NCBI GenBank assembly: GCA_018806915.1
Contig: JAGKQI010000085.1
Location: forward strand, 1,017,854 to 1,081,853
DNA length: 64,000 bases
Origin: Phytophthora colocasiae
Taxonomy: Eukaryota; Oomycota; Peronosporomycetes; Peronosporales; Peronosporaceae
Reading direction: 5' to 3'
Below are positions 38,554-48,018 of the stretch, one piece after another. The number at the start of each line of letters is the position of its first letter. Position 1 is the stretch's first letter. Under the pieces are notes generated by a model, which saw only the letters and a program-made list of their open reading frames with translations, did not search any database and was not told the origin of the DNA. The translations under genes were made by a program, and so were the position numbers.

Positions 38554-40632
38554 ATGGTGGATCTAGCTGCGTACGCGTCTGGAGATTCTGCTGCTGCCTG
38601 TAGCGGTAGTGTTCTCGCTCGCCCTGTAGACGCTCGCGTCCCTGCAGACGCTGGGAGTGTGGAGGTAGAGGAGACTAGCGAACGCGACAGCGACAACGAT
38701 GATGCAAGCGACAGCGACTACTTTGATGACAGTGGCGACGAGGACTTCACCCCCAACTCCCAGGCATCTAGTGAGGACGAAGAGCCCCTCACGGCCAAGA
38801 GTGGAAGCGAGGACACTGCTGGTGGCGAGGAGGATATTAGTATCTATTTGATGGATCAAGATCTGCATGCCCAGGTAGTCTCCATTATTCGGGCCGATGA
38901 ATGCGAGAATCGATGCGTGGAGGGAAAAACAAAGGAGGTGGAGTCTTTGCTGTGTTCCCTATCAACTATGACGAGGACCGAAAGGACTATCAGCCTCTAC
39001 ACGCTGCTAGGTGTGCTGATGCAGGTTCCTGTTGATCGTGCTCGGGGCTATGGACTTCGAGAAAAATTTGCGTACTATCTCCCTTTCGTTGGTAAAGTTT
39101 GCCGATCTACGTTTGCTAGTTGTTACGGAGTGAAGCCGCTGACAGTTCAGCGGTACAAAACTCACGTCCGCCACGGAAACATCGGCGCTAAGGCTCACGG
39201 GAACACGCTCAACAAGAATGCAGCCGCTGTCGACGTACAGTGGCTTTTAAAGTGGTTTAAGGAATTTGCAGAGGAAGTTGGAGAGGTGGTTCCCGTACGA
39301 GTTCGAATGCAGAAGACTAAGGAAGGCGTCGTGAAAAAGTACTACAGCAGCGAGATGTACACTTTGCTTCCAGCTCATTTTACATGGGAAGCCATCTACA
39401 ACGAGATGCATACATTCGTGGAGGAAATTCAGCTGCGAGTTAGGGAACCGGCGCGTTCAACCATGCGCAAGTTGTTGACGTTGCATTGCCCCACTATCCG
39501 AATTCGGTCCCCCAGAAGCAACGTGTGCGATATATGTTCTATATACCATGCTGGCATGAGGAACGACATTAGTGCAGAGAAGACGGAGACTCTTGGACGG
39601 CACACAGAGTCAGCTCGCCGAATGCGGTAAGGGATGTTGATATCATTTTGATTTACGGACAGGATTTGACAGGGGATGTTGGTATCATTTTGTTTTGGCT
39701 GTAGCATCGACTATAAGAAAGACAAGTCTGCTATAAGTGACGACCACGTCGTTGTTGTGATGGACTTCTCGCAGAACTTAACCGTTCCAAGCGTGGCTAA
39801 CACTCCTTCGCAGTGGTACTTTTGCTCTCTGCTTTCCGTGAGTTGCTTTGGCATCTTCTGTGAGAACGACGGTGTCCAAACAAACTATCTCTACGATGAA
39901 ACTACTAGCGGCAAAGGAAGCGACCAGATCAACTCTTTGCTTGAACACTTCATTCGAACCAACGTTCTTGCTAAAGGCAAGACTCGCTTGACCGTGTATG
40001 CAGACAACTGCTCGGGACAGAATAAGAACAACTATGTCATTAAGTTCTTGCTGGCTCAAGTTGACATGGGACTTCTGAAGCACGTTGACTACAAGTTCTT
40101 TGTGAAGGGCCACACAAAGAACTCATGCGACCGAGGATTCGGCCACATCAGAAAGCACATTGCGAAGATAGATTGCTACACGGTTGCTCATGTTGTCGAT
40201 GCCGTCAAGGAGGCAGCGTCAAACTCAGTAACTGTTCACATTCCACGGGGCAGTAACCAGTTTAAGGCGTACAAAGGTGTGCTGACGGAGCTGTACAAGC
40301 GTTTAGAAGGCATCCAGCAGTTCCAGATATTTTCGATGGACGAGGCTGCCTTGGGTGTTGTTTCCTGCAGAAAGGGCCCCGACAGTGAGCCTGTCATCAA
40401 GAATCTCCGGCGCAAGATTGACGGCATACTCACCACTCAAAAGAAGGTGATCAAAATGATGGGCGACCACGTGGAGATGCTAGCCCCGCCTCCACCTAAT
40501 GTAGAAAAGAGTGAGAGCATGTACCACAACATCAGACCGTATATCCCGGAGGAGTTCCGCGACGACCCGCTGTACGCTAAACCAAGCGTGCAGGAAAATC
40601 TGGACGCAAAAGCGGCCAAACAAGCGCTTTGA
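38554..40632 (+). CDS. DUF7869-type transposase-like protein
   Basis: Two exons, 38554..39626 and 39705..40632, join in phase (666 aa). The N-terminal 120 residues are acidic and Ser-rich (SDSDYFDDSGDEDFTP). A helical DNA-binding-like segment (FASCYGVKPLTVQRYKTH) and a CDIC pair follow. The second exon has an RNase H-like pattern: VVVVMDFSQNL, LTVYADNCSGQNKNNYV and FFVKGHTKNSCDRGFGHIRK, with acidic residues and a GHTKNSCD motif typical of DUF7869 proteins. The terminal inverted repeats around it support a transposase role (inference). The frame is intact except that the stop is a TGA followed in frame by a further basic stretch. The intron contains a near-duplicated 20-bp segment. Confidence 0.75.
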
Positions 40633-40752
40633 GCACACCGTGCAGCTATGGCAGTGGCGGCGAAGAAAAACCAGGATCGTCGCGGACGCCAGGAGACAGA
40701 GTCAAGCGCGAATGAAGGCCCTGCGAAGAAGCAGAAGGCATCCTCCTCGTAA
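40633..40752 (+). other. In-frame extension after the TGA of the DUF7869 gene
   Basis: The same frame stays open for 39 codons to a TAA at 40750-40752. It encodes a basic, nuclear-signal-like tail (MAVAAKKNQDRRGRQ, GPAKKQKASSS). Either the TGA is a recent nonsense mutation that shortened the protein or it is read through. Confidence 0.5.
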
Positions 40753-41126
40753 GCTGTTGCAGTGTGCATGATGTCGACTTAAGATGTTATCATTTCCTCC
40801 TTCGACTGACTTTATGAATTTTTGAAAAAAATTCAAAAACTACACTTGGCTACACGGGAGTGGCCACAAAAATACGGCAAAACGGAGTATTTACAGCTCG
40901 AATTAGCTAAAACCGAGACGACCACTGGATTCCTCAGACAATTTTGGGCTAATCTCACCAATAAAAAAAAATCGACTTTGCCTTCTTGGCCCGAGATATT
41001 TTTTTCGTCGGCCGAATTCTCTGAAACGGCTAAATGGATTTCTTTGTTTGAGGGTTCTCTGGAAAGCTAAGATAAAGGGCTGTACGACGGTGTGCTCAAA
41101 TCGCGATTTAATTAATGGTTGATTAG
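40753..41126. other. 3' arm of the DUF7869 element
   Basis: AT-rich non-coding sequence between the gene and the copia insertion. Its last bases (41114-41126) form the inner part of the right TIR. Confidence 0.5.
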
Positions 41127-41350
41127 ACTTGTAATTCTCTCAGAAGCAGGTGTGTTGCAGACCACAGATATACAAGGAAGACACGTACTGAGCAGCGCAA
41201 AGGCCACTCGGAGGAGGTTCTTGTGTATTATTGCTTTTCTTCAACTGAGCTCCTCGTCTTCTTTCCTACCTCCTTTCTCACATTGCAGTCCCAGTCCTTT
41301 TCTCATATTCCAACCTAAGTATCCAACCGTGACAACCAGTAATTACAACT
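41127..41350 (-). repeat. copia 3' LTR
   Basis: 224 bp. In the sense direction it starts AGTTGTAATT and ends AATTACAAGT, so the ends are near-inverted repeats but do not begin TG. Confidence 0.9.
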
Positions 41351-41378
41351 GCCCCACCTGCTGGTGACACGCTGGAAC

Positions 41379-44300
41379 TTATTGCAATCCAAAATCCTTT
41401 CGAGAGATCAGACCCATACTCTCTCTGTGTTGCTCGAATTTCACACGAGGCAACGGTTTCGTAAACGCGTCAGCGACGTTATCAACACCCGCAATCCGAT
41501 TAACAGTGATCTGCTTTAATTCCACACGTTCTCGGACAAAATGATGACGCACATCAATGTGTTTCGTCCTGCTGTGAAACTCGGGGTTGTTCGCCAACTT
41601 ACGAGCGCTTTCATTGTCCACAAAGATCTCTGAAGGTTGGTTTTGCTTCATTTTCAGCTCCTTCAACATTTGCCGGAGGTGGACAACTTCTTGAACTAGC
41701 AGGCTTAACGCCATATACTCTGCTTCCGTAGTGTTTAAGGCGATAGTACGTTCTGTCTGACTTGACCAAGAAATCGTACTGCCACACAGTTGAGTAAGAT
41801 ATCCAGCGATAGACTTCCGATCATCAACTCTATTCGCGAAGTCAGCATCTGCGAAGGCTTTGAGGTTGTCATCCAAATCACTTTCACTCCATTCAGCACC
41901 TCCTAGCACTAATCCCCAGTCCATTGTCTCTTTGATATAGCGCAGAGCACGTTTAGCCACACGCCAGTGCAAAATACCAGGGTTGTTCAAGAATTGACTG
42001 CATTCCCGTACCACGTACGCCAAATCCGGACGAGTTCCAAGCATCAGATACATTAAACTACCGATTACAGAACGATACGGCTTGTCCTCCATCAATTGTT
42101 TTTCTTCACGAGTCGTCGGGCACATTACTTTTGACAACTTCAACTCTGGACTACACGGCACCTTACATCCATTGCAATTTTCCATGTCAAAGCGGCGTAG
42201 CACCTTCTCAGCGTACTGCCGTTGACTTATGAAAACTGTTCTCTCACTCCGATTGCGTGTAATTTCCCAACCAAGGATGTAGTGTATTGGTCCAAGATCT
42301 TTCATCTCAAAACTGCGGTGAAGAGTTGCTTTCATCTGCTTCATGATGCCTTTGTTAGGCGCGAACAATATCAAATCATCCACGTAGATAGAAATGAACA
42401 CTAGCCATCCATCTATCACTTTCACAGCAACGCATGCTTCACAATTCATCAGCGTGTATCCTTCACGTTCCAGATGATCTTTCAGGAGTCGAAACCATAC
42501 TCTAGGAGCTTGCTTTAAGCCGTAAAGACTTTTTAGTAGAAGACAGACAAAGTCCTCTTTTCCTTCTTCAACGTACCCCTCGGGTTGCTCCATGAATACT
42601 TCTACGTCAATGTCACCATTCAAGAAAGCTGTGGTCACGTCCATTTGGTCTATCTCATAGTCCCAAATGGCTGCAAGAGTCAACAACATTCGCAATGTTT
42701 CCAAGCGCACCACAGGTGAGTACACCTCGAAATAGTCAACTCCATAAATCTGCAGGAATCCTTTTATGACCAGCCTAGCTTTGAATCTCTCGATCTCATC
42801 ATTAGCAAGATACTTGACACGAAAAACCCATCGATTACTGAGCACTTTCATGCCTTTCTTTCGACGAACTAACTTCCATGTGCCATTCTTCATCAGAGCA
42901 TTGTACTCAGCATCAGCAGCTTTGCGCCATTCTTCAGCATATTCGTCATTCATTGCTTCTTGATATGACGTTGGTTCTACCAAGACACTGGAAGACAAAC
43001 AGCAAAAGTCCTCCCACCAGTCTAGTGCCTTCTCCTTTGCTATTTCCAACTGCATTTCATCACGCAATTTTTCCCACTTTGAGCCACATCTTTTCTCCTC
43101 CACTGAATCACGATAAGCAAGATGAATGGTATCTCCCAACCACTTAGGAGGCTTCGACACTCTGCCGCTCCTCGTCTTCACGGGATGATACTCTCTACAG
43201 CCAGTCTTTTGTGCCCTATTGCATGGTGCAACTTTGTTACTTGAGGCTGTTAGGCGCTCTTTCTCCAAGTCACTTCCAGAACTGGCACTGGTGCTCTTCA
43301 AGCCACCAGACTTCGACCGACTACTCTCCTCATTCACCTCATTTTCATCATCTTGCTCTGCAGCCGGTGTCATACACCGCCCACTGCCATATCGTGTTGC
43401 AGCCGGTGTCACACACCGCCCACTGCTATCATCTTGCTCTGCAGCCGGTGTCATACACCGCCCACTGCCATATCGTGTTGCAGCCGGTGTCACACACCGC
43501 CCACTGCTTTCCTTCTTCTTGGCTCGTTTTCTCTTTTTCGCAGTTGGAGTCTGCTCTGCATCACTGTCATCACTGCTACTTTCTCGACTTCGCTTTTTAC
43601 GACAAACAGCCCCACCAAAGCGATGCCGATGCAATTCAGGATCAGCCACACCAGTTCTGCACTCCACATCACCATTTTCATTCTCATGTGCATCTTTTAG
43701 TAGTGACGGAATATGGTTCATCTCATCTGCATCAACATTTAGATATTGAGATGTCGACGCACTTGTGGATCGTGCTCTGTCAGATCCCAGCAGAATGCGA
43801 CCAGGCCTATCTTTGTAGAAGACAAGCGTGTGACTGTAGAAATCTTTGTTCGTCTTACTATCTAGCAGTCGATATCCTCTTCGTTCCCGTGAATATCCCA
43901 CGAAAACTGCTTCTCTGGCTCTGGCATTCAGCTTCTTACGTTCAACTTTATCAATGTATGCCAAGACTGCGCATCCAAATGTCCGAAGTCTTGTATAGGC
44001 AGGTGTCTCACGAAACCACACTGCATACGGCACTTCCATCGATCTTGTTGTGTTCGGAACGATGTTCACACAATATGCCGCTGTATTAGCAGCTTCGGCC
44101 CACAACTCCTCAGGTAGTTCAAAGTGAACCAACAAACATCTCATTCGCTCCGAAACCGTACGAATCATACGCTCTGCAACTCCGTTTTGCTCCGGAGTAT
44201 GCTTCACCGTGAGAGAACACTCCATCCCATAGGTCCTCTTACATGTATCACCAAGAGCTGTCAACTCACGGGCATTATCACATCGAAGTTTCTTCATCCG

Positions 44301-46153
44301 CACTTTCAATTGCGTCTTCACATGTTCATAATATAGTGTGAACTTCTCACAAACTTCAGACCGGTTTTTCATGAGAAATAGTGTTGTGTATCGGCTTACT
44401 TCATCCACAAACACGATGAAATAGCGACTTCCAGAGTATGACTCAACTGAATATGGACCCCAGACGTCTGTGTGCACATATTCACCGACAAGCCAGTCAC
44501 GTTTCGGAGGACCGACAGAATGGAAAGACTTTCTTACCATTTTTCCTTTTATACAGGAGTCACAAGAAAATGAACCATCAACTCTTAGGTCCATGTCTGG
44601 AATTGGCCAGTCTCCATGCCGAAATAAAGCGTTGAAAACATTCCTTCCCGGATGTCCAAGTCTTGTATGCCATCGTTTAATCTCTTCACTTTCGTTAGCC
44701 GCAACTAACATGACAGCATCTTCTGGAGTCTCCAACTTCACTTGATAAAGACTCGTCTCATCCACATGCGCGTAAGCACTGCCACGTTGAAATTTTAGTT
44801 CAGCAAATTCGTATTCATCAAAATGGACTTTCAGCTTTTCCTCAAGCGATAACGTAGGATCATTTTGCCGCCGTACTGAAAACAGACTGCACTGAAGTTC
44901 AGGTACATATCGTACTCCCCGTAGCACGACAGTGCGTCGTCCGTTAGTAGTCTGAATTTCCTTTTTCACCGTGCCAACTCCAACAACATTTAGCCAGTTT
45001 TCACCTCCAACTCGCACCAACGCACTCATTTCTGTGAAAGACACGAAGTCAATCTTCTGGTTTGTCATATGACAAGTAGCACCAGAATCCAAATACCAAC
45101 GACCATGCGCTAGCTTTTGGATGCGAGAGGGTTGTTTCACCAGCGCCGAAATGATATAGGCATCTTCTTCACTATCCTCGGCAGCATAGTTACTATATTT
45201 CCTTTTTCCGGACTTCTTTCCTTCTGCATTCCCACTAGTCTTTGTCTGCTTGGGAGCTGGCTCACTGCTCTCACTTGGTGGACGTTTACCCAAGTACGGA
45301 CAATCACGAACTTGATGTCCTTGTTCTTCACAGTGAAAACATGATCCGCGACCACGCCCTTGACTTCCTCCTCTTCCTGCACCTCGACCACCTCGGCCAC
45401 CTCTTCCGCGACCGCGTCCTTGATTTCCACCATCACGGCCACCACGACCTCCGCGACCTCGACCGCGACCACGACCTCGGCCTCGGCCCGATCTGCCCCA
45501 TACAGCGCCTGTTCTTCTGACTTTCCATCCAACTTCCGCCCTTGTCGTCGATCGTATGCCATCTCGAGCGCATGTTCCAGTTGTTCATAATTGGGAGGCT
45601 CGTTAACTTTTGTAGGCACATGACTTGCCAGGAACGTCTCAACCACATTATCGTAAGATTCAGGTAGTGTACTGATCAGAATTGCGAGCATTAAGTATTC
45701 ATCTAGGGGCACGCCAAGCAACGCAATCCGATCCAAAATTCGACGAACTTCTCCCAAGTGATCAGCAACGTTTCCATTTTCTTCAAGGCGAAGTGATCTC
45801 AGCTTCGTAACCTCCGATGCGTACTTGAAATACGTCTTGCCAACGTAGCGCTGTTTCATTCTTTCCACTACACGAAATGGCGATGGTTCAAACTTCACAG
45901 TCTTCATTATCTTATCCGTCATTCCGTCGTAAAGCATTTCCTTGGCACGAGCAGTCTCTTTCTCCCAGGTATCATGTTCATTCTGCTTCGCCTCCTCTGG
46001 TTCGTCAATCTCCTTCGTGCAGTACTTCCACAGGTTCTTACGCTCCAACTTAAGCTTCATCCTCTCGAGCCACACTTCAAAGTTCTCGCCATCGAAAGGT
46101 GGGTGGGCGGCCTTCTTCTCCTCTGCTTTCTCTTGTTTCTTGTCCTCACTCAT
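41379..46153 (-). CDS. copia gag-pol polyprotein, one frameshift
   Basis: Gag starts at ATG 46153 (MSEDKKQEKAEEKKAAHPPF), with the retrotransposon gag fold and a Gly/Arg-rich stretch. The frame changes by -1 at a G4 run (45496-45499). After it come the zinc knuckle CFHCEEQGHQVRDC, protease DSG (WYLDSGATCHMT), gag-pre-integrase (RWHTRLGHPG), integrase (HTDVWGPYS, VFVDEVSRYT, NGVAERMIRT), reverse transcriptase (RWVFRVKYL, QMDVTTAFLNGDID, YVDDLILF) and RNase H (ADADFAN, TTEAEYMALS) to the TAA at 41379. Apart from the shift no stop interrupts it. The shift is either a lost G, making the copy dead, or a -1 recoding site, which would set gag:pol ratio. Confidence 0.88.
43349..43508 (-). repeat. 81-bp tandem duplication in pol
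   Basis: Two near-identical 81-bp units, each built of two shorter copies containing GCAGCCGGTGTCAYACACCG. They encode the repeated peptide SGRCVTPAATRYGSGRCMTP in the spacer between integrase and reverse transcriptase. Confidence 0.9.
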
Positions 46154-46185
46154 GGTCTGTATATCTGAAGGTCTAGCAGCACGAG

Positions 46186-46200
46186 TTTGGGCTCATAACC
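46186..46200 (-). other. copia primer-binding site (half-tRNA type)
   Basis: The plus strand reads TTTGGGCTCATAACC directly at the LTR border. GGGCTCATAACC is the anticodon arm of initiator tRNA-Met (anticodon CAT), so priming by the 5' half of tRNA-iMet is likely, as is known for Drosophila copia. Confidence 0.7.
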
Positions 46201-46424
46201 ACTTGTAATTCTCTCAGAAGCAGGTGTGTTGCAGACCACAGATATACAAGGAAGACACGTACTGAGCAGCGCAAAGGCCACTCGGAGGAGGTTCTTGTGT
46301 ATTATTGCTTTTCTTCAACTGAGCTCCTCGTCTTCTTTCCTACCTCCTTTCTCACATTGCAGTCCCAGTCCTTTTCTCATATTCCAACCTAAGTATCCAA
46401 CCGTGACAACCAGTAATTACAACT
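46201..46424 (-). repeat. copia 5' LTR
   Basis: 224 bp, identical by eye to 41127-41350. Would hold the retrotransposon promoter. Confidence 0.9.
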
Positions 46425-46631
46425 ATTAGTATTTTTTTGTTTGACGCCGTCTCATATTTGACAAACCACACTATTCAGTCCCGCGTCCGGCTATCAGCCA
46501 ATTTTCCGCCCCTGTCAATCTTCAACCCAGTCAAGTGGCACAAGTAGCGGGGGCAACATGTCAAGTGAAGGAGGATCATTCCACAACTTGCCTTGTGACA
46601 TACATTGTGATCTCCCAGTCTTAAAAAAAAC

Positions 46632-47115
46632 ATGAACGTCAACGCCAACACCATTGCGGCTCTGCTTGGACCTGCGGCATCGTCAAGAGTGCAACATGAA
46701 TTGGTTCAAGTGGGAAAGTATCCCATTTCCACACGCAGTCGCCGACCACGCGAAACCATCGAACTCGAACTTTCTGAAGAAGAGCGACGCTCTCTGAGTC
46801 CTGATGATATCCGAAAACTCAAGAACCGAGTGGCTGCGCGGTCGAGCGCAGCAGCGCGTGTCAGACTTGGAGAACACCGTGTGCGAGCTCTGGAAGCGTG
46901 TGCAGTACCTCGAACGGGTCATTAAGCTCCTGCACCCGAACGAGCCCATGGAGTACTTATACAGCAAGTACGTCATGTACGCGGATTCGCCGAACCTCGA
47001 GCCATTGTCGGAAAACGATGCCGAAAAAGGTGGACTCGCTCTCAATATGCACGAGCTCGAGTGGCTCTTCAACACGACCCCATCCAGCTCGAGCGACGTC
47101 GAAATGAAAGACTAA
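46632..47115 (+). pseudogene. bZIP transcription factor 2, broken
   Basis: Paralogue of the 37.5- and 47.4-kb bZIP genes. It is open from ATG 46632 (MNVNANTIAALLG) through DDIRKLKNRVAAR. The helix DLENTVCELWKRVQYLERVI and the tail MHELEWLFNT are then in another frame, up to the TAA at 47113. Between the invariant Asn and DLE the paralogues have 48 nt, but here only 37 nt remain: an 11-nt deletion has removed most of the basic region and shifted the frame. DNA binding would be lost even with frame correction. Confidence 0.75.
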
Positions 47116-47312
47116 ACGATCCAAGACCTCAGAAACGACGTACAATCCTAGGGAGCACTGCACATATTCGTTGGGGAGCAACACATTTTATTAGCCCCCG
47201 ATACGCTTCCGACAGTCGTTATGGCTACAATAAGCAGCAAAAAATCCATTATCGATCAAATGCTCTCTATGTTCACCTGGACCTGTGGGTGCTTTGTTGT
47301 ACCCAGCTCATT

Positions 47313-47330
47313 ATGGTCTCATTTCTGACT
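47313..47330 (+). promoter_or_regulatory. Possible oomycete Inr element of bZIP 3
   Basis: GTCTCATTTCTGACTG fits the oomycete initiator core YTCATTYY and lies about 20 bp before an ATG at 47340. Inference from consensus only. Confidence 0.3.
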
Positions 47331-47387
47331 GTCTTCAGGATGAATGAAGAAGTCCACTGCATAATTTCACCAGCAACGAGCAAGACA

Positions 47388-47918
47388 ATGTCTAGAGACC
47401 CTAACAATCCTGAAATCAAGCGACCCGTTTTGATGCCAACCATCAGTGCTAACGATGTGTCCGCGTTGCTGAGTATGAGTGAAACCTCACCGTCTGCGTC
47501 ATTCGAGCAAGTACGAATCGGTAAGTGTCCACCGACGCCTCGATCCCGCAGACCGAGAGAAACCATCAAGCTTACCGACAAAGAGATGCAGACGCTCAGT
47601 GCCGACGACATCCGCAAGCGGAAGAACGCAATCGCAGCGCAACGCGCACGGGATCACAAGGAGCAGCGCACGAGAGATTTGGAAGATATGGTGCGAGAAC
47701 TCTGGAAGCGCGTACAGTATCTCGAATCGGTAATTAAGGCCCTACACCCGAACGAATCCATGGACGATCTTTACAGTCAGTATGAGCCCTATATGGTATC
47801 TCAAACGCTTCGACCATTGCAAGGAGAAGGTGATCACTCCCCACCTTCGAGCAACATGAAGGAGTTAGCCTGGTTGCTGGTCGGACATTCAGCACGTCCA
47901 AACAACGATCACAGTTGA
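47388..47918 (+). CDS. bZIP transcription factor 3
   Basis: 176 aa from ATG 47388, matching the N-terminal register of bZIP 1; an in-frame ATG at 47340 would add 16 residues. The basic region RKRKNAIAAQRARDHKEQR keeps the Asn and both Ala positions, with Ala rather than Asp in the Ser/Cys position of copy 1. The zipper-like helix is LEDMVRELWKRVQYLESVI and the tail MKELAWLLVGHS. Intact, so two of three array members remain functional. Confidence 0.88.
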   Translation: MSRDPNNPEIKRPVLMPTISANDVSALLSMSETSPSASFEQVRIGKCPPTPRSRRPRETIKLTDKEMQTLSADDIRKRKNAIAAQRARDHKEQRTRDLEDMVRELWKRVQYLESVIKALHPNESMDDLYSQYEPYMVSQTLRPLQGEGDHSPPSSNMKELAWLLVGHSARPNNDHS

Positions 47919-48018
47919 GTAAGAATCAAGTTATCGTCTCGAGTTTCCAAACGCAATTTGTACTTTTCCATTGGACATCGACTTTCAGTATTCTCTCGAA
48001 ACACCAGTAGGATTCAGC

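Larger units (their letters stand above)
41127..46424 (-). mobile_element. Ty1/copia LTR retrotransposon, 5298 bp
   Basis: Two 224-bp direct repeats bound the element (41127-41350 and 46201-46424), and I see no difference between them. The element is flanked by a 5-bp target duplication ATTAG (41122-41126 and 46425-46429). Coding is on the minus strand: gag then protease, integrase, reverse transcriptase and RNase H, the copia order. Next to the 5' LTR (46186-46200) is a primer-binding site. A short G-rich polypurine stretch (GGTGGGGC on the minus strand) touches the 3' LTR. Identical LTRs mean a recent insertion. Confidence 0.95.
38380..46457 (+). mobile_element. TIR transposon carrying a DUF7869-type gene, split by a copia insertion
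   Basis: The left end (38380-38420) and the right end, read across the copia insertion (46457 back to 46430, then 41126 back to 41114), are inverted repeats. Nine bases ATATGAGAC, a 16-bp spacer with 9 of 16 matches, then 16 identical bases ATACTAATCAACCATT give 34 of 41 matches with equal spacing. Without copia the element is about 2.8 kb and holds one gene. I found no clear target-site duplication, so the outer border could differ by a few bases. Confidence 0.68.

Noticed and set aside
41130..41347. Copia LTR defined as 218 bp with TG...CA ends
   Set aside because: The flanks then do not match. The 224-bp definition gives a perfect 5-bp duplication and restores the outer element's TIR.
43211..44089. 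Plus-strand Ser/His-rich ORF
   Set aside because: Antisense of the copia pol spacer and integrase; the repeats explain its length.
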